A DNA stretch of 64,000 nt from Rhodovulum strictum (GTDB taxonomy: Bacteria; Pseudomonadota; Alphaproteobacteria; Rhodobacterales; Rhodobacteraceae): the NCBI RefSeq assembly GCF_009649175.1, contig NZ_WJPO01000017.1, positions 1 to 64,000 of the forward strand, given 5' to 3'. Under the pieces are notes generated by a model, which saw nothing but the letters and a program-made list of their open reading frames with translations, was not told the origin of the DNA and did not search any database. Position numbers and translations under genes: made by a program. Shown here piece by piece: positions 37,231 through 47,192 of this stretch. The stretch's first letter is position 1; every line of letters begins with the position of its first letter.

Positions 37231-38820
37231 TCAGTGCAGGAAGTGGCGCATGCCGGTAAAGACCATCGCCAGCCCTGCCTCGTCCGCGGCTGCGATCACC
37301 TCGTCATCGCGCATCGACCCGCCGGGCTGGATCACGGCCGTCGCCCCCGCCTCGGCCGCGGTCAACAGACCGTCGGCGAAGGGGAAGAAGGCGTCCGACG
37401 CGACAACCGATCCGTGCGTCAGCGGGGCGGCAAGGCCAAGCACCTCGGCCATGTCCTGCGCCTTGCGCGCGGCGATGCGGGTGCTGTCCACCCGGCTCAT
37501 CTGGCCCGCACCGACGCCCACGGTCGCGCCGTCCCTTACATAGACGATGGCGTTCGACTTCACATGCTTGGCGACCGTCCAGGCGAACAGCATGTCGGCG
37601 ATCTCGGCCTCGGACGGCGGGCGTTTCGTCACCACCTTCAGATCCGCGCGGGAAAGCCGGCCATTGTCGCGGTCCTGCACCAGAAACCCGCCCGAAACCT
37701 GCCGGAATGCCAGCCCCGGCGCGGCCGGGTTCGCAAGACCCCCGGTGGTCAGCAGGCGCAGGTTCTTCCTGGCGGCAAATATCTCCTTGGCCGCATCGTC
37801 GGCGGCAGGCGCGATCACGACCTCGGTGAAGATCTCGCAGATCGCCTGTGCGGTCACCGCATCAAGGCGGCTGTTCAGCGCCACGATCCCGCCAAAGGCC
37901 GAGGTCCGGTCGCAGTCAAAGGCGCGGCGATAGGCGTCTTCCAGCGTCGCGCCACGGGCCACGCCGCACGGGTTGGCGTGCTTGATGATCGCGCAGGCCG
38001 GGCCATCGGCGGGCAGGAACTCGCTGACCAGTTCGAACGCCGCATCGGTGTCGTTGATGTTGTTGTAGCTCAGTTCCTTGCCCTGCCACTGGGTCGCTGT
38101 GGCCACGCCCGGCCGGTCCGAGCCGTCGACATAGAAGGCCGCGCGCTGATGCGGGTTCTCGCCGTAGCGCAGCGTCTGGGCCAGCGTCCCGGCAAAGGCG
38201 CGGCGCCGCGGCGCCGTCTTGCCCAGCGCGCCCGCCATCCAGCCGGACACCGCCGCATCATAGGCCGCCGTCCGCGCATAGGCCCGCTGCGCCAGCGCCT
38301 GCCGAAAGGCCAGCGTCGTCGCCCCGCCATTGGCCTCAAGCTCGGCCAGCAGGGGGGCGTAATCCTCGGTATCCACGACCACGTTGACAAAGGCATGGTT
38401 CTTTGCCGCCGCCCGGATCATCGCCGGGCCGCCGATGTCGATATTCTCGATACACTCGGCATAATCGCCGCCCGCGGCCACGGTTTCCTCGAACGGGTAG
38501 AGATTGACCACCAGAAGGTCGATCGCGCCGATCCCGTGGCTTTCCATCGCGGCGACATGGGCAGGGTTGTCGCGCAGCGCCAGAAGCCCGCCATGCACCA
38601 TCGGGTGCAGCGTCTTGACCCGGCCATCCATCATCTCGGGGAAACCGGTCACGTCGGCAACGTCGATCACCCCCAGCCCCGCCTCGCGCAGGCTGCGCGC
38701 CGTGCCGCCGGTGGACAGCAGTTCCACCCCCCGCGCGGCCAGCGCCCGGCCAAGCTCGACAAGGCCCGCCTTGTCGGAAACGGAAATCAGCGCGCGGCGC
38801 AGGGGCACCAGATCGGTCAT
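37231..38820 (-). CDS. purH: Bifunctional AICAR transformylase / IMP cyclohydrolase
   Basis: This 529-residue enzyme performs the last two steps of IMP synthesis. The N-terminal MGS-like cyclohydrolase domain has [18 protein letters not shown] and [11 protein letters not shown]. The transformylase domain has the conserved [13 protein letters not shown] and the catalytic region [19 protein letters not shown] lies before the ATG at 38820. It sits between the heparinase-like gene and lspA, separated by 3 and 4 bases. Confidence 0.97.
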   Translation of the reverse strand: MTDLVPLRRALISVSDKAGLVELGRALAARGVELLSTGGTARSLREAGLGVIDVADVTGFPEMMDGRVKTLHPMVHGGLLALRDNPAHVAAMESHGIGAIDLLVVNLYPFEETVAAGGDYAECIENIDIGGPAMIRAAAKNHAFVNVVVDTEDYAPLLAELEANGGATTLAFRQALAQRAYARTAAYDAAVSGWMAGALGKTAPRRRAFAGTLAQTLRYGENPHQRAAFYVDGSDRPGVATATQWQGKELSYNNINDTDAAFELVSEFLPADGPACAIIKHANPCGVARGATLEDAYRRAFDCDRTSAFGGIVALNSRLDAVTAQAICEIFTEVVIAPAADDAAKEIFAARKNLRLLTTGGLANPAAPGLAFRQVSGGFLVQDRDNGRLSRADLKVVTKRPPSEAEIADMLFAWTVAKHVKSNAIVYVRDGATVGVGAGQMSRVDSTRIAARKAQDMAEVLGLAAPLTHGSVVASDAFFPFADGLLTAAEAGATAVIQPGGSMRDDEVIAAADEAGLAMVFTGMRHFLH

Positions 38821-38823
38821 GGT

Positions 38824-40617
38824 CTATCCTTCGTGGTCAGGTCGGTCCCGCCGCGCCCATGGCAGCACCCAGTCCTGCTCTGCCTCGTCCTCTTGCCCGA
38901 GGTCGCGCGGAGCGGGCGCGGTGCTGCCATCCTGGGCCTTGGCCAGGGTCCATGTGATGAGGCTCGCATAATCCATCACGCGGGCAGAGAGAACGATTTG
39001 TTTCGTCGCGCGCGGCCCGGCGCGGCCCTTTTCCAGATAGACGCTGGGCACAAGCTGCAACTCGGCCGCCCCATCATGGCGGAACACCCAGATCTCGCCG
39101 CTTTTCGGGGCCAGCGACACCGCCGCGCCGCCCATGTCGATCTCGACATCGACATCGGGATGGATGTGGAACCGGATATCGAAGGCGATGCCCTCGCCGC
39201 CGCTGCGGCCCATCATGCGGTCGAAGGCCGCGCGCTCGGCATCGGTAAAGGCCGCCAGCGTATCCTCGCCCGACAGCGCCCGCCCGTCATAGGCCAGCAT
39301 CAGCTGGCGCACATGGGTCAGCCCGTGGGTCGGCCCGTAGCCGTCATGCCAGACGGTCAGGTTGTGAACGGTGGTCCCGCTTTCGGCGCGGAACTCGACG
39401 GTCCTGGGTATCTCGGCCAGGGGGGCCGGGCTGCCGCCCCGGACCCCCGGCGCAAGGCGCGAGGACGAAAAGCCCCGGACCCCCAGCGTCGAATGCGAGG
39501 CCGTCGCCCGCCCGGCCCGGCGCCACTCGGCCCCCAGATCGGCGCCCGAACCGCAATTGACGATCACCGGCCGACGGCCCGAGGTCAGTTCGAACCCCAG
39601 CGTCGAGGCATGCGCCCCTGCCGTGACGGGCGGCGGGGCGGCGTCCACGATCACCGTGGTCCGTCCCGCGGACAGCCGTGCATAGCCCATCGCCAGCCCG
39701 CGCACCGGGCGCGGCTTGACGCCTGCCTCGGCCAGCGCCTGGTCAAGCCGCCCCTCGGCCCCGCGCCCGCCACCATGAAACCGCGCCAGCCCGCCATCGG
39801 CATGGCGCAGCGCCCGAAGCGTCGGCGCAATGCGGGCGATCGCGCCGCGATGGCCGGGCAGAGGTTCGCGCCCGGCAGCGGTCAGCGCGGCCGCGGCCCA
39901 GGTCAGCAGCGTAAAGACCTCGAGCAATTCCTCGGGATTGCGCGAGGCAAGCCCCCCGCCCTCGCCGATCTCGCGGTCGCATTCCCGTTCCAGCGCCTTC
40001 AGCGCCGGGGCAAGCTGCCCCTCCATCCCCTTCAGCGATAGACCGGCATAGACCAGCCCGGTCAGCGCCTCGAACCGCGGCAGGCCGGGATCGGCGCTTT
40101 TCCAGCGGCGGGCAACGAACCGCGTCTGCTGGGCAAGGGACCGGAACACGGCCCCTGACCGGGCCGGGTCCAGCCCGTTCAGCAGCATCAGCGCGTGGTG
40201 CAGCCAGCGGATCAGCCGCCGCCCGGCCAGATCGGGCGCCCAGCCCGGCCCACGCCCGCGCCCGAACCGGTCGATCCAGGCAAGCGTCCAGTCCTGCGCC
40301 CGCCTGCGCGCCGTCCCGTCGCCCGCGGCGGCCAGATCGTCAAGCCAGGCAAAGCCATGCACATCCTCGGCAAAGCGCGCCGAGGGCATGGCAATATCCC
40401 AGATCGGGGTGTCGGGCGCCTCGACCAGACCGCCCGCGAACAGGAACGTGCCCGCGCAAAGCTGCCGCCCGCGCGCGAAACTGCCGATCGAGCGCGGCTC
40501 GGGTTGCAACGCGATACCCGCCGCCGCGCGCGACAGCGCACACAGCCGCGCCTGAAGGTGGTTCATCGTCGCGCCGCGCCGCCGGGGCGGGGGATCGCTT
40601 TTCAGGGCGTCTGCCAT
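38824..40617 (-). CDS. Heparinase II/III family protein
   Basis: This protein of about 597 residues has an alpha-helical toroid N-terminal part (WDIAMPSARFAEDVHGFAWLDDLA onward) and a beta-sandwich heparinase II/III C-terminal domain (NCGSGADLGAEWRRAGRATASHSTL). It is likely a polysaccharide lyase-like enzyme, but no signal peptide is seen. The start is uncertain. The ATG at 40617 lacks a strong ribosome binding site, and an ATG at 40566 (MNHLQARL) is equally possible. Within 39436-39484 the gene holds a duplicated 13-base GC-rich word encoding two GVRG stretches. It follows rsmB and precedes purH, a common Rhodobacteraceae order. Confidence 0.85.
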   Translation of the reverse strand: MADALKSDPPPRRRGATMNHLQARLCALSRAAAGIALQPEPRSIGSFARGRQLCAGTFLFAGGLVEAPDTPIWDIAMPSARFAEDVHGFAWLDDLAAAGDGTARRRAQDWTLAWIDRFGRGRGPGWAPDLAGRRLIRWLHHALMLLNGLDPARSGAVFRSLAQQTRFVARRWKSADPGLPRFEALTGLVYAGLSLKGMEGQLAPALKALERECDREIGEGGGLASRNPEELLEVFTLLTWAAAALTAAGREPLPGHRGAIARIAPTLRALRHADGGLARFHGGGRGAEGRLDQALAEAGVKPRPVRGLAMGYARLSAGRTTVIVDAAPPPVTAGAHASTLGFELTSGRRPVIVNCGSGADLGAEWRRAGRATASHSTLGVRGFSSSRLAPGVRGGSPAPLAEIPRTVEFRAESGTTVHNLTVWHDGYGPTHGLTHVRQLMLAYDGRALSGEDTLAAFTDAERAAFDRMMGRSGGEGIAFDIRFHIHPDVDVEIDMGGAAVSLAPKSGEIWVFRHDGAAELQLVPSVYLEKGRAGPRATKQIVLSARVMDYASLITWTLAKAQDGSTAPAPRDLGQEDEAEQDWVLPWARRDRPDHEG

Positions 40618-40699
40618 CGGTTGGGGTCTGCTCTTGGGCCTTGGGCCTGCGGCGGGACAATACCGGCGGGCGCCTGCGCTGTCACCGGCGAAAACCCTC

Positions 40700-41980
40700 T
40701 CAGCCGGTCCGGACAAGACAGGCGATATAGAACCCGTCCATCCCGCCGCGCTCGGCCCAGAAATCGGGGCGCAATCGCAGCGCGCCATGGGCGGTGCGCC
40801 AGTTGGGCTCGATCCAGGGCGCCTCGGGCGCGCGGGCGGCGATCGCGGGGTGACGCGCCAGCGCGGCCTCGATCTGCGCCTCGCCTTCCTCGGGCAGAAG
40901 CGAGCAGGTGCAGAAGACCAGCCGCCCGCCCGGTGCAAGCATGGACAGCGCCCGGTCGATCATCTGTGCCTGCATCGCGAACAACGGCTTGATCGCGGCG
41001 GCATCCTTGGCAAAGGGCAGGTCGGGGTGGCGGCGGATCGTGCCGGTGGCCGAACAGGGCGCATCCAGCAGGATCGCCTGGGCGGGGGCGGGCGGGGTCC
41101 AGTCCAGCAGATCGGCGGTCACAAGCTCGGCCGCCAGCCCGGTGCGTGCCAGGTTCTCGGCCACCCGCGCCATCCGCGCCGCGGAAACGTCCACCGCCGT
41201 CACCTGGGCCCCCGCAGCGGCCAGTTGCAGCGTCTTGCCCCCCGGCGCGGCGCACAGGTCGAAGACCCGTTCCCCGGGACGCGGGGCGAGGATCCTGGCA
41301 GGCAGCGCCGCGGCAGCATCCTGCACCCACCATGCGCCGGTCGCGTAACCGGGCAGGGCCGAAACCTGCCCCGGCGTGGCCAGCCGCACCGACCCGGTGG
41401 GCAGCGCGACGCCCCCCGTCAGCCCGGCCAGCGCGGCCGCATCGCCATCCTTCGGCGTCAGATCGAGCGGCGCACCCGCGGTATGCGCCGCCTCGATCCC
41501 GGTGACGGCGGCGCGGCCCCAGGCACTGTCCAGACGCCCGCGCAGCCAGCCGGGCAGGCGTTGCGGCGGCAGCGCCTGCCATTCGGCACGCGGGGTATCG
41601 GCCAGCTTGCGCAGCACCGCATTGACCAGCCCCGCCATCGCCTGCGTGCGCTGCCCGGACCGCGCAAGCGTCACCGCGGCATTGACCGCGCCATGCGGGG
41701 CGGCGCCCTCCTCCAGCATCTCGACAATGGCCAGCCGCAGGATCGCACGCAGCGCGGGGGGCGGCGGCTTGCGCAGATGCGGTTTCAGCAAGCTGTCGGC
41801 ACGCTCCAGATGGCGCAGCGTGGCGCTTGCAAGCCGCTGCGCGCGCGCCCGGTCCGACGGACCCAGCGCGCCAAGCGGCCCCTCGGGCCCGGCCAGTTCG
41901 GCCAGGGTGCGGTGCTCGTCCAGAACCCCGGCCAGAAGCTGCAAGGCCGCGCGCCGCGCGCTGTCTCCGGTATCGCCCAT
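40700..41980 (-). CDS. rsmB: 16S rRNA (cytosine-5) methyltransferase, RsmB-like
   Basis: This 426-residue protein has an N-terminal NusB-like RNA-binding domain (about 1-130) and a SAM-dependent methyltransferase domain. The latter has VFDLCAAPGGKTLQLA (SAM site), LLDAPCSATGTIRRHPD and LVFCTCSLLPEEGE. The catalytic Cys pair (PCSAxG and FCTCS) is intact. The ATG at 41980 gives the family start; the open frame beyond it is unsupported. It is probably the first gene of the operon running to rmuC and is divergent from the DUF1674 gene. Confidence 0.93.
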   Translation of the reverse strand: MGDTGDSARRAALQLLAGVLDEHRTLAELAGPEGPLGALGPSDRARAQRLASATLRHLERADSLLKPHLRKPPPPALRAILRLAIVEMLEEGAAPHGAVNAAVTLARSGQRTQAMAGLVNAVLRKLADTPRAEWQALPPQRLPGWLRGRLDSAWGRAAVTGIEAAHTAGAPLDLTPKDGDAAALAGLTGGVALPTGSVRLATPGQVSALPGYATGAWWVQDAAAALPARILAPRPGERVFDLCAAPGGKTLQLAAAGAQVTAVDVSAARMARVAENLARTGLAAELVTADLLDWTPPAPAQAILLDAPCSATGTIRRHPDLPFAKDAAAIKPLFAMQAQMIDRALSMLAPGGRLVFCTCSLLPEEGEAQIEAALARHPAIAARAPEAPWIEPNWRTAHGALRLRPDFWAERGGMDGFYIACLVRTG

Positions 41981-42053
41981 CGCCCTGGTCCTGCTTGTTC
42001 CCTGCCGGGGCCGGGGTATATCACGGGACGCGACCCGGCAAGGAGGCCCCGCA

Positions 42054-42233
42054 ATGACCGACACAGCCCCGAAAGACCTGCCGCCCGCCGCGATCCGCGC
42101 CCTGCAAGAGGCCGAAGAGCGGCGCAAGGCGGCCCGCGCGCAGGACATGCCGCGCGAACTGGGTGGCCGCGACGGTCCGGAACCGGTGCGTTATGGGGAT
42201 TGGGAAAGAAAGGGAATCGCGGTCGATTTTTGA
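42054..42233 (+). CDS. DUF1674 protein (succinate dehydrogenase assembly factor 4 family)
   Basis: This 59-residue protein ends with the hallmark PEPVRYGDWERKGIAVDF. The first half is charged and helical (ALQEAEERRKAARAQ). In mitochondria and alphaproteobacteria this family helps flavinylated SdhA assemble. No sdh genes are nearby. AAGGAGG lies about 7 bases before the ATG at 42054, and the much longer open frame around it is antisense to rsmB. It ends before a strong hairpin. Confidence 0.88.
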   Translation: MTDTAPKDLPPAAIRALQEAEERRKAARAQDMPRELGGRDGPEPVRYGDWERKGIAVDF

Positions 42234-42253
42234 GCGGGCGGCCTACATGGAAA

Positions 42254-42284
42254 CGCCCCGCCGACCGTTCGGGCAGGCGGGGCG
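42254..42284. terminator. Bidirectional hairpin terminator
   Basis: A perfect 9-bp stem, CGCCCCGCC (42254-42262) with GGCGGGGCG (42276-42284), lies between the convergent DUF1674 gene and the small exported protein gene. No long T run is present, so efficiency is uncertain. Confidence 0.55.
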
Positions 42285-42311
42285 CATGTGCCGGGCGCGT
42301 GTTTTGCGCCG

Positions 42312-42674
42312 CTATTCGATCCTCAGATCCGCGTGATCGCCCCTGCCCTTGTCGGCAATGAATCGCACCGTCCGGCCATTGACCAGGACAAGTTGGCAAT
42401 TCGGGCCCAGATCACGCGCTCCGAACTTGAGATCGCGGCAGAAATACCTGCCATCCCAACGCCAGGCCCCGGTGACGCGCTGCCCGAAGGCCTGACCGCG
42501 GATTTCACCGCCGGGCGTCACTGCAAGGTTGATTCCAAGGCGTTTGAGGGTCTTGCCATCCACGAGACTGACGAATCCCGACCGGCTTTCGACCGGGCGA
42601 AACCCCTCGGCGGAGGCGGGTGCGGCGGCCAGCATGGCCAGCGCCGCTGAGGCGAGCAAGGTTGCGCGTTTCAT
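42312..42674 (-). CDS. Small exported protein, DUF995-like
   Basis: This 120-residue protein has a clear signal peptide MKRATLLASAALAMLAAAPASA/E. The beta-rich mature domain has two cysteines (YFCRDL and PNCQLV) that may form a disulfide. It resembles DUF995-like periplasmic proteins. In related genomes similar proteins have been labelled dihydrodipicolinate reductase, apparently only because dapB is adjacent; the sequence has no DapB features. Function unknown. GGAGA precedes the ATG. Confidence 0.75.
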   Translation of the reverse strand: MKRATLLASAALAMLAAAPASAEGFRPVESRSGFVSLVDGKTLKRLGINLAVTPGGEIRGQAFGQRVTGAWRWDGRYFCRDLKFGARDLGPNCQLVLVNGRTVRFIADKGRGDHADLRIE

Positions 42675-42791
42675 CGCGTTTCTCCGGTGTCGTTCTGACT
42701 GGCTCGGTGCCGTGACTGTTACGCAGAACTGTTGCCATCGGATGAATCGTCGAGGGCCGGGTTCGGAACCGCTTTCGCCGGGCGGGCAAAA

Positions 42792-42856
42792 GGGGGCGCT
42801 GCCCCCGCCGCCGCTGTCGCGGCGTCTCCCCCGGGATATTTGGAGCCAGAAGAAGA
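42792..42856. repeat. Dispersed 3'-end hairpin repeat, copy 2
   Basis: GGGGGC (42792-42797) pairs with GCCCCC (42801-42806). A second GC-rich hairpin region follows, then CCCCCGGGATATTTG and GAGCCAGAAGAAG. The tail is the same as in the copies at 12431 and 53327. It lies just downstream of the dapB stop (minus strand), in the spacer before the start of the DUF995-like gene. Confidence 0.65.
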
Positions 42857-42879
42857 CCAGGGGGCAGGGCGCGCCCGGC

Positions 42880-43689
42880 CTATAGCCCCAGCACGTCCAG
42901 CATGTCGTATTCGCCGGGCTTGCGATCCTGCCCCCAGAGGGCTGCGCGCAGCGCGCCGCGGGCAAAGATCGCGCGGTCGGTCGCGACATGGCGCAGCACG
43001 ATCCGTTCGCCCATCCCCGCAAAGATCACGTCATGTTCGCCCACGATGTCGCCGCCCCGGATCGCGGAAAACCCGATGGCGCCGCGCGCGCGTTCGCCGG
43101 TGATGCCATCGCGGCCGCGTTCGGACATCTCGGACAACGCGACGCCGCGCCCCTCGGCCGCGGCCTGGCCCAGCATGAGCGCGGTGCCCGAGGGGGCGTC
43201 GACCTTGTGGCGGTGATGCGCCTCGACCACCTCGATGTCGAAATCGGCATCGAGCGCGGCGGCAACCTTGCGGGTCAGTTGCACCAGCAGGTTGACGCCG
43301 AGGCTCATGTTGCCGGCCCGCACGATCACGGCATGGCGCGCGGCGGCCTTGATCCGTTGCAGGTGGTCCGGTCCGAAGCCGGTGGTGCCGATCACATGCA
43401 CGGCGCGGGCCTGGGCGGTCAGGGTGGCGGTGGCGACCGTCGCCTCGGGCGTGGTGAAGTCGATCACGGCCTGGGCGCGCGCAATCGCGGCGATGGCGTC
43501 GTCGGTCAAGCACAGGCCGAGCGGCGCGCTGCCCATCGCCTCGCCCATGTCGCGACCGATCCAGGGGTGGCCGGGCCGTTCGACGCAGCCGACGAGGCGG
43601 GCCTTGTCGCTTTGCAGAACGGTCTGGGCCAGCATCTGGCCCATCCGGCCCGACGCGCCCATGATCACGATGCCCGGCAGGTCCGCCAT
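42880..43689 (-). CDS. dapB: 4-hydroxy-tetrahydrodipicolinate reductase
   Basis: This 269-residue enzyme of diaminopimelate/lysine synthesis has an N-terminal nucleotide motif [16 protein letters not shown]. The catalytic region is [22 protein letters not shown], with the conserved His-His and the Lys two residues further on. The NMSLGVNLL motif is also present. GGAGGG precedes the ATG at 43689. It is divergent from rbfA. Confidence 0.96.
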   Translation of the reverse strand: MADLPGIVIMGASGRMGQMLAQTVLQSDKARLVGCVERPGHPWIGRDMGEAMGSAPLGLCLTDDAIAAIARAQAVIDFTTPEATVATATLTAQARAVHVIGTTGFGPDHLQRIKAAARHAVIVRAGNMSLGVNLLVQLTRKVAAALDADFDIEVVEAHHRHKVDAPSGTALMLGQAAAEGRGVALSEMSERGRDGITGERARGAIGFSAIRGGDIVGEHDVIFAGMGERIVLRHVATDRAIFARGALRAALWGQDRKPGEYDMLDVLGL

Positions 43690-43771
43690 TTCGCCCTCCA
43701 TGCGTCTTTGCGCCGGTTTAGCCGGTTCGCGCCCGCTTGGCAAAGTGCCTGCCATCGCCTAGATCGGTGCC

Positions 43772-44170
43772 ATGTCACGATCCTCCGCCCCCTCGCAACG
43801 GCAGCTTCGCGTCGGCGAACTGATCCGCCGCACGCTGTCCGAAGTTCTGGCGCGCGGCGACGTGCACGATCCCGAACTGAACGCCATGTCGATCACGGTG
43901 GGCGAGGTGCGCACCTCGCCCGATCTGAAGGTTGCCACCGCCTTCGTGCTGCCGCTGGGCGGGCGCGGTGCCGAGCTGGCGCTGGCCGCCCTGCGGCGCA
44001 ACCGCAGCGAGTTGCGGCGGCTGGTGGCGCGCAGGCTGGAGCTGAAATTCGCCCCCGAACTTCGCTTTGCCCTGGACGAGACCTTTGACCGGATGGACGA
44101 GACGCGGCGGCTGCTGGCGCAGGACATCGTGCGCCGCGATACCGCCGCGCCCGAATCCGATGAGGATTAG
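43772..44170 (+). CDS. rbfA: 30S ribosome-binding factor A
   Basis: This 132-residue KH-like protein binds the 30S subunit during 16S rRNA 5' end maturation. It has [21 protein letters not shown] at the N-terminus and the AxG-type kinked KH region, followed by [20 protein letters not shown]. It overlaps the next gene by 11 bases. Confidence 0.95.
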   Translation: MSRSSAPSQRQLRVGELIRRTLSEVLARGDVHDPELNAMSITVGEVRTSPDLKVATAFVLPLGGRGAELALAALRRNRSELRRLVARRLELKFAPELRFALDETFDRMDETRRLLAQDIVRRDTAAPESDED

Positions 44171-44897
44171 GGCGGCCGCTGTCCTGCTGGCCCTGCTGCT
44201 GCCCGGGATGGCGCAGGCGTTTTGCGAACGCATCAGCCATGAAAGTCGCGGCTACGTCGTCTGCACCGCCGATCCGGCCGAGACCGAGTTGCGGCTGTTC
44301 CGGCTGGGGCCGGATGGGGCGGTTCTGGGCAGTTTCGTCCGGGTCGAGCGGTTGCTGGCGACCGAGGGCAAGACGCTGGGTTTTGCGATGAACGGGGGGA
44401 TGTATCACCCCGACCGGAGCCCCGTCGGCCTCTATGTCGAGAATGGCGAGGAACTGGCGCCTGCGGTGGCCAGCGCGGGGCCGGGCAATTTCGGGATGCT
44501 GCCGAACGGGATCCTGTGTCTGGGCGATGGTGTCGCGCGGGTGATCGAGACGCGCGCCTATCTGGCCGATCCGCCCGAGTGCCGCTTTGCCACGCAATCG
44601 GGGCCGATGCTGGTGATCGGGGGCAAGCTGCATCCGCGGTTTCTGGTCGACAGCGACTCGCGCTTCGTGCGCAACGGGGTCGGCGTCACGCAGGACGGGC
44701 TGGCGGTCTTTGCGATTTCCGACCGGCCGGTGACGTTCCATGAATTCGGGCGGCTGTTTCGCGATGTGCTGGGCACGCCGAATGCGCTGTATCTCGACGG
44801 CAAGATCTCGCGGCTGCATGCGCCGGGGCTGGGGCGGGCGGATATCGGCCTGCCGATGGGGCCGATCATCGGCGCCGTGGTGGATGCCAACCGCTGA
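44160..44897 (+). CDS. Exported phosphodiester glycosidase-like protein (NAGPA/DUF2233 family)
   Basis: This 245-residue protein has a signal peptide [27 protein letters not shown] domain follows ([71 protein letters not shown]). Relatives cleave phosphodiester-linked sugars on the envelope. It starts inside the last codons of rbfA (11-base overlap), so expression is coupled to a ribosome-maturation gene. That appears accidental but is conserved as I recall in relatives. It could act on a cell-surface polymer. Confidence 0.87.
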   Translation: MRIRAAAVLLALLLPGMAQAFCERISHESRGYVVCTADPAETELRLFRLGPDGAVLGSFVRVERLLATEGKTLGFAMNGGMYHPDRSPVGLYVENGEELAPAVASAGPGNFGMLPNGILCLGDGVARVIETRAYLADPPECRFATQSGPMLVIGGKLHPRFLVDSDSRFVRNGVGVTQDGLAVFAISDRPVTFHEFGRLFRDVLGTPNALYLDGKISRLHAPGLGRADIGLPMGPIIGAVVDANR

Positions 44898-44967
44898 CGC
44901 GGCGCGTTGACGGCGCGCGCGGGCTTCGCTAGCAGGCGGGTCTTGCAACATTTCGGGAGCGACGGGC

Positions 44968-45873
44968 TTGGGACGCAGCCGCAAGGGACGCGACATTTCG
45001 GGCTGGCTGGTGGTGGACAAGCCTGCCGGGATCACCTCGAACGCGGTGGTGAACAAGGTGCGCTGGGCCTTCGGCGCCAAGAAGGCGGGTCATGCGGGCA
45101 CGCTGGACCCGGCGGCAACCGGCGTTCTGGCCGTGGCGCTGGGCGAGGCGACCAAGACGGTGCCCTATATAACCGATGCGCTGAAAGCCTATCGCTTCAC
45201 CGTGCGGTTCGGGATCGCGACCAATACCGACGATGCCGAGGGCGAGGTGATCGCAACCTCGGACGAGCGGCCCACGGATGCCGAGATCCGCTCGGCCCTG
45301 ACGGGCTTTGTCGGCGATATCGCGCAGGTGCCGCCGCAATTCTCGGCCGTCAAGATCGACGGCGAGCGCGCCTATGCGCTGGCCCGCGCGGGCGAGGAGG
45401 TCGAGATCGCGCCCCGCCCGCTTTATGTCGAAAGCCTGGACATGGTCGAGCGGCCCGATGCCGATCATGTCGTTCTGGAAATGATCTGCGGCAAGGGCGG
45501 CTATGTCCGGTCCATCGCGCGCGATCTGGGGCAGTTGCTGGGCTGCCTGGGTCATGTGACCGCGTTGCGGCGGGTCTGGTCTGGACCCTTCGACGCCGAG
45601 GACGGGATCAGCATGGAGCTGATCGAATCGCTGGCGAAGACCCCCGCGCTGGACGAGCATTTGCGCCCGCTGGAGGACGGGCTGGCCGACCTGCCCGAAC
45701 TGCGCACCACGGCCGAGGGGGCTGCGCGGCTGCGCAACGGCAATCCCGGGATCGTGCTGACCTCCGAGGCGGAGTATGGCGACGAGGCCTGGGCCTCGCT
45801 CGACGGGCAGGCGGTTGCGGTCGGGATCTACAAGGCGGGGGAATTGCACCCGCACCGGGTCTTTCTGGACTGA
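44968..45873 (+). CDS. truB: tRNA pseudouridine-55 synthase
   Basis: This 301-residue enzyme makes pseudouridine 55 in the tRNA T-loop. The catalytic Asp lies in [14 protein letters not shown] near residue 47, with the RNA-binding [12 protein letters not shown] downstream. No ATG is near the start. The initiation codon is TTG at 44968 with GGGAG about 8 bases upstream. It is convergent with the monooxygenase gene 10 bases downstream. Confidence 0.95.
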   Translation: MGRSRKGRDISGWLVVDKPAGITSNAVVNKVRWAFGAKKAGHAGTLDPAATGVLAVALGEATKTVPYITDALKAYRFTVRFGIATNTDDAEGEVIATSDERPTDAEIRSALTGFVGDIAQVPPQFSAVKIDGERAYALARAGEEVEIAPRPLYVESLDMVERPDADHVVLEMICGKGGYVRSIARDLGQLLGCLGHVTALRRVWSGPFDAEDGISMELIESLAKTPALDEHLRPLEDGLADLPELRTTAEGAARLRNGNPGIVLTSEAEYGDEAWASLDGQAVAVGIYKAGELHPHRVFLD

Positions 45874-45883
45874 GCCGGGCGGC

Positions 45884-47110
45884 CTAGATCGGCCGGCCGG
45901 TCATCAGCCGGGGCAGGTCGCCGGTCAGCCCGGCGGCCTCGCGGATGAAGCGGCGGCGCAGGGCGGGCAGCGCATTGACCGCGCCCATGCCCAGATCGCG
46001 GCCCAGCCGCAGGATCGGGTTGTCGTTGGAAAACAGCTTGTTCACCGCATCCGTGCCGACCGCCATCAGGGTCGTGTCGAAGCGCCGCCAGGTCTGGTAG
46101 CGTTCCAGAACGTCGATGGCGCCGATCTCCTCGCCGCGCCGTTTGGCCTCGACCAGCACCTGGGCCAGCGCGCCCACGTCGCGCAGGCCAAGGTTCAGAC
46201 CCTGCCCCGCGATCGGATGCACGCCATGCGCGGCATCGCCCAGCAGCGCGATGCGCGGCGCGACATAGGCATTGGCCAGCGTCAGGTTCAGCGGATAGCT
46301 GAAACGCTCGCCCGCGAGCGTGATCTGGCCCAGGAAATCGCCGAATGCGGGGCGCAGCGCGGCCAGATAGCCCGCATCGTCCAGCGCCTGGATCGCGGCG
46401 GCGTTGGCATGCGTCTCGCTCCAGACGATGGAACAGCGGTTGCCGGGCAAGGGCAGGATCGCCAGCGGGCCGGAGGGCATGAAGAACTGATGCGCGGCCC
46501 CGTTATGGGGCAATTCATGCGCGATGGCGCAGACCAGCGCGGTCTGGCCGTAATCCCAACCGGTGCGCCGGATGCCTGCCCGTTCCGCGGTGCCCGACCG
46601 CCGCCCGTCGCAGCCGACCAGCACAAGCCCGCGCAGGCTGCGGCCCGAGGCCAGCGTGACGGTAACGCCGGTCGCGTCGGGGGTCTGGGCGATCACCGTC
46701 TCGCCGGAAATCGTGGTGATGCGCGGATCGGCTGCCATCGCGTCAAGGAAGGCGCGGCGCAGGTAGCGGTCTTCGAGCATGTAGCCCATCGGGCCTTCCT
46801 CGATCTCGCCATGGTGGAAATCGAGGAAGAAGGGCGCCGGGCCTTCGCCCGCGCGCCCGTCCGAGGCAACGATTTCGAGGATCGGCTGGCTTCGCGCCTG
46901 CACCTTGTCCCAGATCCCGATGGCGCGCAGCAGCCGGGTCGAGCCCAGCGCCAGCGCATAGGCGCGGCCGTCGAAACGATCCTCGGCCCGGGCGGCCTTG
47001 GGCAGGCTGTCGATCACGGTGACGAACAGCCCGCCCTGGGCCAGTGCAAGCGCCAGCGCGGGGCCGTTCAGCCCGCCGCCGACGATCAGGATATCGGAGT
47101 CGCGTTCCAT
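45884..47110 (-). CDS. UbiH/UbiF-family FAD monooxygenase
   Basis: This 408-residue flavoprotein hydroxylase has the FAD site ILIVGGGLNGPALALALA near 7-24. It also has the second FAD motif LLGDAAHGVHPIAGQGLNLGLRDVGAL, characteristic of ubiquinone-ring hydroxylases (UbiH/COQ6). It likely acts in ubiquinone biosynthesis, but the ring position cannot be told. The start is uncertain: the ATG at 47110 lies directly before the FAD motif, and ATGs at 47146 and 47203 would add 12 or 31 residues. Confidence 0.88.
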   Translation of the reverse strand: MERDSDILIVGGGLNGPALALALAQGGLFVTVIDSLPKAARAEDRFDGRAYALALGSTRLLRAIGIWDKVQARSQPILEIVASDGRAGEGPAPFFLDFHHGEIEEGPMGYMLEDRYLRRAFLDAMAADPRITTISGETVIAQTPDATGVTVTLASGRSLRGLVLVGCDGRRSGTAERAGIRRTGWDYGQTALVCAIAHELPHNGAAHQFFMPSGPLAILPLPGNRCSIVWSETHANAAAIQALDDAGYLAALRPAFGDFLGQITLAGERFSYPLNLTLANAYVAPRIALLGDAAHGVHPIAGQGLNLGLRDVGALAQVLVEAKRRGEEIGAIDVLERYQTWRRFDTTLMAVGTDAVNKLFSNDNPILRLGRDLGMGAVNALPALRRRFIREAAGLTGDLPRLMTGRPI

Positions 47111-47192
47111 GTCCCGCAATATGGCGGCGCGGGCGGGATTGTCCATAAGAGCCGCGCCCGCTAGCCTTTCGCAGATGACAGGGAGGCGGGCG

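Noticed and set aside
37171..40041. 956-codon plus-strand open frame
   Set aside because: Antisense to purH and the heparinase-like gene, no recognisable domain or ribosome binding site.
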